DNA of 64,000 nt from Astropecten irregularis (lineage: Eukaryota; Echinodermata; Asteroidea; Paxillosida; Astropectinidae). Positions 23,219-34,230 of the stretch are shown one piece after another. The notes under the pieces are model-generated. The model made no database searches, had not been told where the DNA came from, and saw only the letters and a list, made by a program, of their open reading frames with translations. The translations under genes were made by a program, and so were the position numbers. Positions within the stretch are counted from its first letter, which is position 1. Every line of letters begins with the position of its first letter. The stretch spans positions 1,996,001 through 2,060,000 of the forward strand of contig OZ020265.1 of NCBI GenBank assembly GCA_963971285.1. The letters run 5' to 3'.

Positions 23219-23302
23219 CTAAGACTTGGTTGAAACAAATTTCTGCGTCTGGAAGTTCTGTGGTTTCTTGGCTTTGTCCGGTTTCCGCCAGAGTGTGATT
23301 TC
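23219..23302 (-). CDS. VPS26: VPS26 exon 8 with stop
   Basis: Acceptor AAATGCAG. Encodes EITLWRKPDKAKKPQNFQTQ and KFVSTKS, then TAG at 23219-23221. No clear AATAAA was found close downstream, so the 3' end is undetermined. Confidence 0.95.
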   Translation of the reverse strand, partial: EITLWRKPDKAKKPQNFQTQKFVSTKS

Positions 23303-26300
23303 CTGCATTTCAAACGAAGAAAGGGAAAAAAATGTATTGGTAATTACCCCTTCCTGAATTTCACTACAATAGAACTGCTCAAAATCAGTAAATCCTGGGG
23401 CCGATATCACTAACGCTTTGCAATCATCGCTAAAGCTTTAATCCATCGCTATAAAACAGAAAATTGCTATGCAAAGTAGCGATCGATTTTCCGTTTAGCG
23501 ATGGATTTGGGCTTTAGCGATGATCATAAAGCATTAGTGAAATCGGACCCAGGTTTCTGGATACTGTCTATGATCCATGTGGACTCAATCTGTCAATCAG
23601 GTTAATTGCAAACTATGATCCAGGACACAAAAGGGGCTTGAAGTTGATAGTTCAAAGCTTGGGATTATAGAAGCCCAAGACCCAAGACAAAGCCCAGGCC
23701 TGGCAAGGCTCTCCAGTGACTAGACCCAACCAGTATTAAAGTTTCTCTCCCTAATAGTGCCAACTATGATCCAGGACATACTGTAGGGCTTGAAGTTGAC
23801 AGTTTGAGGCTGGGGATTATAGAAGTCCAAGAGCCCAGGCAAAGCCCATGCATCGCCAGGCTTTTCAGTGTCTAGACCCAACCAGTATCAAAGTTTCTCT
23901 CCCTAATAGTGCCAACTATGATCCAGGACACAGGGCTTGAAGTTGATAGTTCAAGACAAAGCCCAGGTCTGGCCATGCTTTTCAGTGTCTAGACCCAGTA
24001 TCAAAGCTTTTTTCGCGGATGCTAACTATGATCCAGAACACAGCAGGGACTTGAAGTTGATAGTTCAAGGCTGGGAATTATCGAAGCCCAAGAGCCCAGG
24101 CAAAGACCAGGCCTGACCAGGCTTTTCAGTGACTTGATCCAGGACAGAGCAGGGGCTTGAAGTTGATACTTCAAGGCTAGGGATAATAGAAGCCCAAGAC
24201 CCCAGGCAAAGCCCAAGCCTTGGCCAGGCTTTGTAACTATGAACCAGGACACAACAGGGGCTTGAAGTTGATAGTTCAGGGCTGGGGATTATATAAGCCC
24301 AGACCCCAGACAAAGCCCAGGCCTGACCAGGCTTTTCAGTGACTTGATCCAGGACAAAGCAGGGGCTTGAAGTTGACAGTTCACGGCTAGGGATAATAGA
24401 AGCCCAAGATCCCAGGCAAAGCCCAGGCCTGGCCAGGTTTTTCAGTGATTTGATCCAGGACAAATCAGGGGCTTGAAGTTGATAGTTCACGGCTAGGGAT
24501 AATAGAAGCCCAAGATCCCAGGCAAAGCCCAGGCCTGGCCAGGCTTTTCAGTGGCTAGGCCAAACCAGCATTAAATTAAGGCTTATGTCCTTGAGGAGGT
24601 CTATTAAAGGTCTTAGACCATCCCAAGAAACTCTCACCTGTTGCTTAAAGTATCTCCTCTCTTCTTCATCCACTAAGACAAGGTTAAGGTAGTACCGGGT
24701 GGAGAATTTCTTGTTCACGTCCCTCATGGTTGGCGTCAGCTCGTAGCCCGACAGAAAGAGACGAATTGGAATGGATTCACCTGTGAAAGGTACAAGAAAT
24801 GTTTCCATCTTGGTGTGAGGTAGAATAAAGATCTGGGCCCTATTTCACGGAATCTGTTACGGCCTATTTTTGTGCTAACAGGCACTGCTATGAGTGAAAT
24901 CTATTTCATGGAATCCATAAGCAAGACTTTTGGTTAGCGAAGAATTTCTAGGGTAACCGTGATTATGCATTCTGCAGAAATTCCTTGCTTACTGTTACCA
25001 AAAAGAAAACTCTCCCGGAAAATACGTTGACCGTAACCAAAAAGAGTCTGCTACCATGAGTGAAGAATTTTTGGTAACAAATTCCATGAAATTGCGCCCA
25101 GGGGACAATTTCATAGACCTGCTTCAGCACAAAATTTGCTTAAGCATGAAAAAGTCTTCCTTGAGCAAACAGGATTACCAACCAAATTGTCATGTGATGT
25201 TTACTGCTTTTGACTTGTATTCGGCCATTGTTTGCTGAGCATTACGTTCAGTTTGGGCTGGCATACTGATTTTATTTATCAAGGTTTTTGGTGCTCAAGC
25301 AGCTCTATGAAATTGGCCTCTGAAAGGCTAATCATCCTTACTCCCAGCTGGTGTGCTGTGAAGGATGCGCCTACAACTGAAACATTTTTGGCTGCTCAAT
25401 TTGTTTTGTACATGCTTTCCAATCGTGGACCTTTTCCCAAAAGTGGACCCTATTGTCCCTTTTGTTATTAGTCCTCGGTTTGAAGACCACTACAAACTCA
25501 CCCCTCACTGGTGCCCCATCCATGATTTCGTACTTTGCTATAGTCTCATTCTCATTGAAGGTGTTGGGACCTGTGAAAGATAAAATAATAACAAAATCTC
25601 AGTCAGTTTTGTTGTACACACCATAAACAGGTCTACGTCCAAAACATTTTATCTCTGAGATTCTCCATCGGTACTTACTTCCACCCGTCTGTACCTGCAT
25701 CTTCTAGACACCCAATCGACCCCAGAGGCTCCTTAAAAAGCTCCATGATCTCATCTGTACTGTTAAGCTATGCCCACCTCTACCCAGACCAACCCTCACC
25801 TATAAGACACCCACCTGATCCCAAAGAACCCCTTTCATCATTGACAAGCTTCATGTATCCCATCAAGATTGTTACACTTCGCTCACTTCCACCCAGATCA
25901 ACCCACACCCACACGACACCCATGCTAAAGGATGCTAAAGAACCAGATTGTTATCCCTCGCCAAGTTACACCCACAATAAGACACCCACAGAATCCTAAA
26001 AAACCACCCCTTGCCCAGTTATGCCCAGTTACACCAAGACCCATGAGGCACTCACCTGATCCTGTAGTCTCCCTCTTGATAATGGCAAGCTCCATGTGTT
26101 TAATCTTGATGCGCACCAGCAGAAAGTAAATCTTCCCAACAATAACGTCCTTCAGGTGGTACCTGTAAGACATCACAAAATGGATCACTAAACATACTTG
26201 CAAGATTAGCGACATATAAAATACTTCAGGAGTTAGGAGGGTCTGTTCTAGCAGGATGTTTGCCAAAGGCTTTGAGAAAGAAGCTATCTAAAAATCAAGA

Positions 26301-29300
26301 CCTCCTACATGTAACTCCTAGTCTTGGTTCATGACTGTGTTATTACTTGAACGTACGAACCAATTACCCACACTAACCTGCACGCATGTACGTACATGAC
26401 ATGTATGTAAAGGCCTCTCTGAAACATAGTCTTGGGAATCCTGTAAAATCTCCCCACGAAAATGGGGGGAAACACACTGCGCGTGCGTTACTTTTGAATC
26501 AGGCACAGCCTATAAACAAACACATACATGTATATGCGTGCGGTTCAGTGCAGGTAATCGGTTCATGCATTCAAGTAATAACATTGTTGTGAACCAAGAC
26601 TGCCTACCTCCAAGCATTTTACATGTAACGCTGTCAGACTTTCTACTCGTTTGTACTTACTTGGATTTGTTGTATTCAAACTCTATATGCAAGCAGTCTT
26701 CGATTCCGACCTCCATCTTGATAGAGGAGTTGACCTCCGGGTAGTGCGACAGAGTATGCACCAGGAGGTCAACCTCTTTAATGGTGTCCGTCAGCCTTTT
26801 TGTTATTGTCACACGCAAGAAGTAGCTGTATTCAGAAAAAGGCACGAGATTTTGATCAATGAGATGGGTACGTTACACATGTATTCAATGCAAAACCTTG
26901 CTCACTTTACATGTAACTCTCTGAGTTTTTTGTAAAGCAGTACAGGTCTCTTCTTAAAAGATGTAAAACTATGAACTCGGACGAAGGAGCATAAGGCTAA
27001 AGGAAAAAGAAGCTTGGGCATTAGGCCTGGGACAAAGGCTTCCAAGGGTATAAGACCTGAGGCATGAATTTTGTATGTATTCATTCTTATGTCAGAGTTG
27101 ATATGACAAAAACAAAAAGCTAGATGTAACTTAGAAGCTACAATACATGTACAATCTTAAACGTACAGTACAGGTTTGGTAACATAAATGTACTCAAACA
27201 GAAATGTTCACAGATTTACGAATAACTATCTGGGTTGTAAGATGGTGCTGGTAGAAGCTTACCGTTAAAATACTTCCACCTGAAATGGTGTATTTAGTCA
27301 GAAATGAGTAAAACAAAGAACGAAAACAGTTTTGATCTCGGGGTAAGAGCAAAACCATTCTTTATGATTTATAAGAACAATTTAGTCAGACTTTTGCTTT
27401 TTTCTCATGACTCAGATGTCCGCTTGAGCTCAAATGTTCACAGGTTTATTATTTTAATGTACATGCTGGATCAGACAAAGTGTGAGTGCTGTTCTGTGAC
27501 CTTTACCAATCATGCATAATATAGCTTTAATGCCTTCCTTACACAGGCCTATGGGGGCTGTCAAAATGGCAGCTACAAATGGCGGCTCTCAGTGCAAGGA
27601 CCTTTGTTTTACCTGGCTAGCCCAATTGCTATTTTTTGTGTGCAAATGTTGCATTAAAACCTTTCTACATAAAAATGCAGAAGCCTTTTGCAAACACCTT
27701 GTTTCTCTTATAAAAAAAAAGAAGAAAAAAAGAAGAAAGTGGGTCATAACTGGTACTCGACAAGTTCACATATAAACGTACCGTAACCTAACATTGGCAC
27801 CGGTGTAAGACTCATAGGGTTTCTCTACGTTGAGGAACTCATAGGCGTAGCTGGTAGACTGGGTTAACTCCCCGGGCCGAGCTAGCTCCTTGACAAGAGA
27901 CGTGAATTCATGGTGGTTCCCACGGTCATAATACAATTCTGTTAAAAAAAACAAAAACAAAAAGGAACAAATTTGAAGGAGCGTATCAAAACTCCAAAGG
28001 GAGGTTTGATGGCGCACGGTTTGAAGGAATACAGACTTTTAGCAGCTATGTCAATCAGGTTAGTGCCAACTATGATCCAGGACACAACAGGGGCATGAAG
28101 GTGATAGTTAAAGGCTGGGGATTATAGAAGCCCAAGAGCCCAGGCAAATTCCAGGCCTGGACAGGCTTTTCAGTGTCTTGATCCAGGACACAGCAGGGGC
28201 TTGAAGTTGATAGTTCAAGGCTGGGGATTATAGAAGCCCAAGAGAGCCCAGGCAAAGCCCAGGCCTGGCTAGGCTTTTCAACCATGATCCAGGACACAAC
28301 AGGGGTTTGAAGTTGATAGTTCAAGGCTGGGGATTATAGAAGCCAAAGAGCCAAGGCAAAGGCCATACTTGAAAAGGCTTTCCAGTGACCAGACCCAACA
28401 TGTATCGAAGCTTCTCTCCCTAAAGTAACTGTTACATTAGGTGCATTCGAGTAGGTCACCTAGGTCGCTCCGAGTCAGCCCCAGTACCGTTCGTTAAGGC
28501 AGGTCTGACGTCATTCTCGGGGTTCACCCAGGGCAGCCATCGGTGACCCTACTCGCGAGCAGAGTCAGTGTTTGGAAACACGTCACACAAATTCAAGATG
28601 GCGGAAAGGTAATACAAACAGGCATGCAAATTTGACTTTCCAAAAAAAGAGGAAATTCCAATCTTGACCATACTTTGTACAATGTTTTTCACTTTCAATG
28701 GCATAAGAGTGAAGTGAAAAAAAAGAGGAAATTAGCTGATCCGAGGAGAAGTTGCATGCCTGTATAAAACAAGCGTTTGATCAGGCCAGCTGTGGTGGCT
28801 GATCCGGGTGACATGACCCGTATTGACCAAGGGAAGCTACTAGAATGCACATAGTGTGAGGAAATAACTTGTTAAGTCGCTGGACTATTCAGGGCTTGAA
28901 TGTAGACTTACCGATTTGTCCAACAAACTCGATACGGATTCCCTGATGTTCCAGCTTCCGGCCCTTCAAGTTGATGTTGACTTTCCCCGTGATGGACTCG
29001 CCATCGTAGAAGAGGTAGAGCCTCTCCTTCTTGCCATCCTCGGTCTTGATCTCGGCCATCTTCCGTGTCGACGCATCGTCAAGGACGATGTCGATGTCGG
29101 CCCCTTGCCCAAAGCCAAGGAAACTCTACACACAAGAAATAATGATAATGGGTATTTATAATTATAATTCTTCTTTACAAAAAGATCAAAGTGCTATACA
29201 AAATGATTAGAAAAAACCAAGAGATGAAGTCAAAGGTTCTAGCGCATTGGAATTGTGTACAGAACTTAACATATTAATTAATACATGTAGCTAGGAACAC

Positions 29301-31660
29301 TTGCACTCCATAGCGCTCCGCACTAATGACGTCACAAAATCCCCGGCTGTCAGACAAACATTGTCTCACACGCGTAGTGTACATGGACGCGCACACCCAC
29401 ACAGGTTCATGGTTGCAATGTTTGTCTGAGATCCGGTGCTATTTTTAGCGTAAGTGCGGAGCGCTATTGCAGAATACCCCGCCACTCACCTCTCCCTCAT
29501 TGCAAGCCTTGAAAGTTGAACTTAACGGAGGCCACGGAGGCCATGGCCTTTGCCCTGGTTCTTGGCCGTCGTGCCCCCTTCGAATGTTCCCATAGAAATT
29601 ATGATTTTCCAATGGAAGTGCCCCTTGCAATGGAAAGGTGGCCTTGCCCTTTTCAGAACCAAATTCAAGGCCTGCATTGAACATGTGCATGTGTACAAAA
29701 CTACAATGTCGTTCTTGTAAACTCATAAACATATGTTTGTGCACAGGGCTTTTGAGTGGCGGGATAGTCTGCAAATTACTCCTTACAACGAAAATATTAA
29801 ACCATAGAGCTATGATTAAACCACCTTCAATGCCTTGTCACACTGTGAGTGTGACTGAATAAAACACAGCGAAAAATCCCTTACACGAATTGGCACGAAA
29901 CAGTCGCAAGAGGGCGTCACGATCATCTCATTATGTGACGTCATCGCACTGACCAAAAATGGAAGTTTTCATGAATGAAACTCACGCGCATGGGCACATA
30001 CTCAGCGATGCCCACTCTAACCATAGTTACTTCGACAGACCTCGCCACGATCTTTCGAATGGTACCAAAAACATACAAATTTTTACATTTCTTCGACCTT
30101 TTGACCATTTTTGGTGGTGTCACCCGACGTTCGAGAACTCACGGACACCGCGATCGTATTTGAACTTTGGTGAGCTGTATTTTTGTTGTCATTTTACCGC
30201 GAAACCGCGCCACCGTCTGAGTGTGATTGTTGGGTCGTTGAATATTCATATAACGTGTGTTGGGTCTATTGGTTGTGTATGCTGAGAGCGCCACATGAAT
30301 ATGCATAGAATTGCATGGTCATCCGGAGATGTCGTACGGCCGACTGTTGATCGTTGCGTAGTCGTACACCGCGTGTGTTTGAGTAGGCACATCGCGTAAT
30401 GCGTGCCCCGTACGTGTCTGCAACGGCCCTGCGTGCGTGCGTAACGAGTTGGGCCAGCACATGGTTTCCGTGTAGGTACGTTACAATCCATGCACTGTGA
30501 GTAGGCCAGAAATGTCCACTGTGCTTGCGCGGGCTTGTAGCCCTACTGGGGGATTGCCCTACAAAATGTGGCATTTTGATTGGTTGCCGGGGGGTAATTT
30601 TTTCCTACATCATCGATATCGTGCAGTTGGAGACTCATTCTTAATTCCTGTGAAAAAAAAAATGGGATCCGTAGCTCCTTGCGATCGTGCGATCAACTTG
30701 AATTATTGGGTCACATTCAACCCTCTCCTATTCATAGATCAAATGTTCCTACTATTTTGAAAGGTATACATACAGATAAAGTGACATTTCAACTACCTTG
30801 TGGTGAAATTTGGGTGGAATCTGACGATCAGAAATGTGACTTTTTCGTCCAGGAATGTCATGATGCTGTGCGTTGTTGTTGCATATTGGTACCCCTGCCC
30901 ATATTGAATTTATGTAATTAACCACTAGAATTATAATTTATCTGATTAATCTTGGATAGGCCTAATTAATATCAATTTAAATCATGTATTTGAACCAGAA
31001 TACTTCAATCTAATGTTGGTAAAGATTTCATGCATTTATTTTAATTCCAAAGATATTTATGGACATAATTGGACAAAATTAGCCCTCCTCCAGTCCTCGA
31101 TCACAATTTTTTTTTCAATGTAATGCAAAACCATAGGGACCAAATATGCAAATTTTGGATCATGAAAATGGCTGTAACTTCCTTCAAACTAATGGTATGG
31201 AAGTGAGTGAGGTATCAAATGAAAGGTATTCTCATGCTCTTTCAGATGATATACCTTGCAGGGCATATCTTAGCTGCAGTAACTGTAGCCCTATATTACT
31301 CCTGACGTTGTTGTCGTATATAGGGCTACAGTTACTGCAGCTAGGCATATCTATGATATCTAAAAATTTTGTAACATCCCTATTCCGTGACGTCACGAGC
31401 ACGGCCTCGCGCGTTGACCAATCACGCTTTTTACACACGGCACTGTTTCCATCCGTGTTACAGTGCATATGGGGAATTTTTCGCTGTGAAAAAGGGCTTT
31501 GTCCGAATACTGGGCAATCATTATACAAACCAACAACAGGAACTCGTCAGCCTAAAATCAGAACCCAAATCCTGGAATAGAACGACCACAAGAGAACTCA
31601 GACAATCTGAGGACAAAAATCGGTATTGAATAATGGGAATTTATGAAATTTACTTACCAT
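23219..31660 (-). CDS. VPS26: VPS26, retromer cargo-recognition subunit
   Basis: Arrestin-fold subunit of retromer (VPS26-VPS35-VPS29), acting on endosomal membranes in recycling of cargo to the Golgi or plasma membrane. Eight coding exons on the minus strand: 31658-31660, 28912-29125, 27782-27938, 26661-26825, 26056-26162, 25502-25570, 24638-24780, 23219-23302. They join in phase to 313 residues plus stop; human VPS26A is about 327, the difference being in the variable C-terminal tail. Family hallmarks seen: DIDIVLDD, YLFYDGES, EHQGIRIEFVGQIE, NVRLRYFLRVT, KMEVGIEDCLHIEFEYNKSK, YHLKDVIVGKIYF, TIAKYEIMDGAPVRGESIPI, NKKFSTRYYLNLVLVDEE, RRYFKQQEITLWRK. No single-exon frame shows more than a part of the gene. 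Introns carry several MITEs and two related minisatellite arrays. Confidence 0.97.
23397..23551. repeat. Foldback element in VPS26 3' region
   Basis: Arms GGCCGATATCACTAACGCTT and AAGCATTAGTGAAATCGG with inner CATCGCTAAAGC / GCTTTAGCGATG pairs. It begins about 95 bases beyond the acceptor of exon 8, inside intron 7. Confidence 0.8.
23591..24574. repeat. Minisatellite array in VPS26 intron 7
   Basis: About seven variable-length units built from CTATGATCCAGGACAC, GGGGCTTGAAGTTGATAG and CCCAGGCAAAGCCCAGGCC. Short frames through it are artefacts. It runs almost up to exon 7. Confidence 0.85.
24638..24780 (-). CDS. VPS26: VPS26 exon 7
   Basis: Encodes ESIPIRLFLSGYELTPTMRD, NKKFSTRYYLNLVL and RRYFKQQ. 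Donor GTGAGA; leaves in phase 0. Confidence 0.95.
24835..25320. repeat. Two adjoining palindromic elements in VPS26 intron 6
   Basis: The first (about 24835-25100) pairs TTTCACGGAATCTGTTA-type sequence with TTACAAATTCCATGAAA-like sequence. The second (about 25102-25320) pairs ACAATTTCATAGACCTGCTT with AAGCAGCTCTATGAAATTGG. Exact borders unclear. Confidence 0.6.
25502..25570 (-). CDS. VPS26: VPS26 exon 6
   Basis: A 69-nt exon encoding PNTFNENETIAKYEIMDG and APVR. Acceptor TTTCACAG, donor GTGAGT. Phases match exons 5 and 7. Confidence 0.93.
26056..26162 (-). CDS. VPS26: VPS26 exon 5
   Basis: Acceptor TCTTACAG; donor GTGAGT. Encodes YHLKDVIVGKIYFLLVRIKI and KHMELAIIKRETTGS. Confidence 0.95.
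26222..26310. repeat. Satellite fragment (GATCCTGCTAGGATC family)
   Basis: Degenerate single copy near AGGAGTTAGGAGGGTCTG. Related to the array at 9240. Confidence 0.5.
26661..26825 (-). CDS. VPS26: VPS26 exon 4
   Basis: Encodes YFLRVTITKRLTD, LSHYPEVNSSIKMEVG and LHIEFEYNKS. The donor GTAAGT starts inside the Lys codon (phase 2), which exon 5 completes. Confidence 0.95.
27157..27530. mobile_element. TTAA-flanked MITE, subfamily B, in VPS26 intron 3
   Basis: TTAA at 27157-27160 and 27527-27530. The interior matches 3291-3652, including TTTGATCTCGGGGTAAGAGC. Confidence 0.85.
27782..27938 (-). CDS. VPS26: VPS26 exon 3
   Basis: Encodes ELYYDRGNHHEF, VKELARPGELTQS and EKPYESYTGANVRLR. Donor GTACGT; leaves in phase 2 within an Arg codon. 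Confidence 0.95.
28046..28424. repeat. Minisatellite array in VPS26 intron 2
   Basis: About three units of the same repeat as 23591-24574. Both arrays open with nearly the same TCAATCAGGTTA lead-in. Confidence 0.85.
28440..28851. mobile_element. TA-type MITE, copy 3, interrupted
   Basis: Same family as 2821 and 21060. It is split by a second element at 28619-28762 just after the GGCGGAAAGGTAA motif. Confidence 0.85.
28619..28762. mobile_element. Small MITE nested in the TA-type MITE
   Basis: CAGGCATGCAA at the left and TTGCATGCCTG at the right. An inner AAAAAGAGGAAATT segment occurs twice. Absent from the uninterrupted copies. Confidence 0.75.
28912..29125 (-). CDS. VPS26: VPS26 exon 2
   Basis: Acceptor TGTGTAG next to 29125; donor GTAAGT from 28911 down. 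Encodes residues 2-72 with DIDIVLDDAS, KMAEIKTEDGKKE, YLFYDGES and IRIEFVGQI. Leaves in phase 1. Confidence 0.95.
29300..29474. repeat. Foldback element
   Basis: TGCACTCCATAGCGCTCCGC faces GCGGAGCGCTATTGCA; an inner GACAAACATTG / CAATGTTTGTC pair adds to the stem. Confidence 0.75.
29490..29672. repeat. Imperfect inverted-repeat element
   Basis: GCAAGCCTTGAA at the left and TTCAAGGCCTGC at the right around a GGCCA-rich centre. Possible short MITE. Confidence 0.5.
31263..31353. repeat. Strong hairpin in VPS26 intron 1
   Basis: CTGCAGTAACTGTAGCCCTA and TAGGGCTACAGTTACTGCAG form about 30-bp arms around a 25-base centre. Confidence 0.8.
31658..31660 (-). CDS. VPS26: VPS26 coding exon 1: initiator ATG only
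   Basis: On the minus strand ATG is followed at once by the donor GTAAGTAAA. Exon 2 opens in phase 0 with Ser, giving M-SFLGFG, as in VPS26 proteins, which begin MSF. There is no ATG at the start of exon 2, so this start fits the family well. The 5' UTR extends to higher coordinates and its start is not determined. Confidence 0.8.
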
Positions 31661-32187
31661 AATGAGCGAATATGCAGATTTTGTGGCAGAAATCCACAAC
31701 AAGGTGGGAGGGTTGACGAAAATCACAAGACAGATTAATGAATAGGGCGCCCTCTCTCGACTTGTAAAGTTGTCAAATGCCTGTACATTACTGACAGAAA
31801 GAGGGCGGTATTTATGAATGATTTTGAAAGCTACTGCTGCTGCGGCTGCGCATTATTATTGACGTACATTTAAATATTAGTCATTAGTCATTAATTTAGT
31901 AGTACGGTCTCCATTTTTTTAAAAAATGAATGGCAAAATGGGTCTGTGGTCAGCAGACACATAATTTCTATTTTTCTTTCCCCAAATCCAATTTAATGCC
32001 CACATCTTTTCGAAAAAGAAAATGATTAAAATTTGGACCACTTCAAATAGCTTTTACTGGGTTTAAAGAATGGTGTTGGTTTTTAGATGGCACGGAGACG
32101 ATCGAGACTGGGTGGAAAGTTTAAGGCAACAGTACACAGTTTTTTATATCACCAGAGATGAGAGCAAAGCAAACACAGTAATTTCAT

Positions 32188-32440
32188 ACTTTGGTTCTGT
32201 CAAAGAAATGCATAATAATGGGTAAAAATATCAAGAAAGATACACTATAACTAGTGTCCGACCATCTGTGAAATTTTCAGTTTCACTTTTCGAGGAAACA
32301 GTGAAAAGCGCTTACAGTATGTTAAAAATATTTTCTCCATTATATTTGATCTTTGTAATTGGTTTTACTCTTTTCATGACAACTTGGATAACTTCAGCAT
32401 TTCAGGCAAAAAATATCTAACGGCATGTTAGATCACCATC
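32188..32440. mobile_element. TTAA MITE, truncated inverted copy
   Basis: Carries CATACTTTGGTTCTGTCAAA and the characteristic CATCTGTGAAATTTTCAG segment. It abuts the complete copy at 32442. Confidence 0.6.
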
Positions 32441-32441
32441 T

Positions 32442-32800
32442 TTAAAGGTAGTATCATACTTTGGTATAAGAGACCAAAACAGAAATGTTCACAGATTTAC
32501 GTTTAACTTACATGGTATGGAGATGGTGGTGGTAAAACTGTTAAAATTTGTCCGCCTGAAATGGTGTATTTATCCAGAAAGTAGTAAAACAACGACCGAA
32601 AATCTTTATTGATCTTTTAAAAGATCAAAAATAAAAGAGAAAAGAAAAAAGTGGCCGTTTTTCGCTGTTTTCTCAAAAAGTGAGCAGCGTTTGGGACTGA
32701 AATTTTCGCAGATTACTTTTACTGTATCTTTCTAAATATTTTTGCCTACGAATCTGTATTTTTTTCTTTGACAAAAACCAAAGCATGATAGTAACTTTAA
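32442..32800. mobile_element. TTAA-flanked MITE, subfamily A
   Basis: TTAA at 32442-32445 and 32797-32800; left end AGGTAGTATCATACTTTGG. Confidence 0.85.
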
Positions 32801-32859
32801 GTAAAAACGTTCAGATCAGGCGCCAGGCTTGTTTTATTCAGAACTATAGTTCGTTTATT

Positions 32860-33310
32860 GAAACATTAAATTATATTTTTACATGTTTAATCTTCTGAAT
32901 GAAATTAAGTAGGTAATCACAGGCTAAATGTAACAATTTGACACAATTTTTTTTTATTGTCTTCAACTATTCATTTCGAAAGATTGATATGATCGTTTAA
33001 AAAAATACCAGTACACCTATCACCAACAGGAGAATAATAATTATTATCACAATTAGTTTATTTATTACAATTCAAAAGATTGTGTATTGGTGTGCTGGTG
33101 GTGAGCTTAACAGGCCAAAAACAATAATAGTCGAACTAGTTACAATTTCTTTAGAGGTGATGAAAAAGGCCTAGAAAGTCACTGCAACTATTTCAAGCTA
33201 ATAAAAAAGATAAATAATGATAATTCTAACACCATAAATAAAACTGCTCCCAGAGCCCTCTTATTTCATTCCATACTTCAAGTGCAAATAATTTCCTTAA
33301 AGTTTTTTCT
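32860..33310. repeat. Segment shared with receptor B downstream flank
   Basis: Homologous to about 58010-58470 and 59320-59640 (for example CACAGGCTAAATSTAACA, then TTCTTTAGAGGTGAT and AAGGCCTA). Marks the extent of the tandem duplication. Confidence 0.75.
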
Positions 33311-33362
33311 TCAAGCACTTATTACAGGGTACCGCCATAAACTAATTTTACGTCTAACTAAG

Positions 33363-33562
33363 TTAATTCATATAATCATCAAATGATCACAAGGGAAACT
33401 ATCTGAATTTTTATAAATCATATGAGGGCTTGATGGCTCAGTTGGTAGAGCGACTGTACGGTATTCAGGAGGTCGCCGGTCCGATTTTGTCTTTGTTCAC
33501 TTTTCAATGACTTTAAAATTCAGTCAGTTTTCCTTGTGGTTATTTGATGATTATATTAATTA
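33363..33562 (+). mobile_element. tRNA-headed repeat bracketed by inverted repeats
   Basis: ATCACAAGGGAAAC at the left and GTTTTCCTTGTGGTTATTTG at the right are inverted. Between them is TGGCTCAGTTGGTAGAGCG with a degraded B box. Confidence 0.7.
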
Positions 33563-33584
33563 AAAAGCCGTATCCTCTTTGAGT

Positions 33585-33840
33585 GATCCCCCATGTACCG
33601 TTCCCAGGTTGCATCATTGATGCGCGTGTTGGTGAAATGATCATTGGTATGGCGGTGTGTGCGTGGTTTCATGGCTTCTGACTGCCAAACGAACACAGAT
33701 AATTGACTATTGGGGTCATCACCAACGTAGGGCTGGATAGCTCAGTTGGGATAGCGCCTGCACGGTATTCAGGAGGTCGCCCGTTCGAATCCCGCTGCAG
33801 TCAATTTTTCTTTGTTCACTTTTCAATAACTAAATTCCTA
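33585..33840 (+). mobile_element. tRNA-headed SINE-like repeat
   Basis: TAGCTCAGTTGGGATAGCG (A box) and CGTTCGAATCC (B box) with a CCTG/CAGG anticodon-like stem. The acceptor and T stems pair poorly, so this is a SINE head rather than a tRNA gene. Related to 6285-6810. Confidence 0.65.
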
Positions 33841-33889
33841 ACAGTCTCAAAAGAATGCACACCAAGTACAAGTGTCTAACATAATTATT

Positions 33890-34056
33890 ACGGGCGATTC
33901 TTAATACTGCGCCACCAATACTTTGCCACTCGTTGGCCAATCACAATCCGCGGTAGTGACATTTTCCAGGCGACAGATTTCGTGCGTAATTATGCCTATT
34001 TGCCCCTAAACGATTTGCAAACTCTTTTTGGTGGTGCACTATTTGGAGTCGCCCGA
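33890..34056. repeat. GGGCG-ended foldback, copy 1
   Basis: CGGGCGATTCTTAATACTGC faces GCACTATTTGGAGTCGCCCG, with inner GCGCCACCAA / TTGGTGG pairs. Relatives at 37524 and 43536. Confidence 0.6.
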
Positions 34057-34230
34057 ATTGGCAGTACTATTGTGCTTTAACGTTTTCTACTTCAACTTGT
34101 ATTGGCTTCTATACATGAATAGTTGTTGTGTCTACCATTGTCAGTTATACATTTTATTGTCCAATGCTTCACATCAAATTGTTCAATGTTCTGATGAAAT
34201 TGGCAAATGTTGCTGAAAAGGGTTGTGGAT

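Larger units (their letters stand above)
29126..31657. other. VPS26 intron 1
   Basis: About 2.5 kb. Besides the repeats listed it holds a CpG-richer stretch (about 29900-30700) and an AT-rich stretch. No exon of another gene could be supported on either strand. Confidence 0.7.

Noticed and set aside
24022-24490. Minus-strand frames with repeated SWIKSLK-type units
   Set aside because: They run through the intronic minisatellite of VPS26.
31146-31629. Overlapping frames near the VPS26 start
   Set aside because: No domain or splice support; partly made by the hairpin at 31263-31353.
33735-33810. Possible functional tRNA gene
   Set aside because: A and B boxes are present, but acceptor and T stems pair poorly and the sequence recurs as a SINE head elsewhere in the window.
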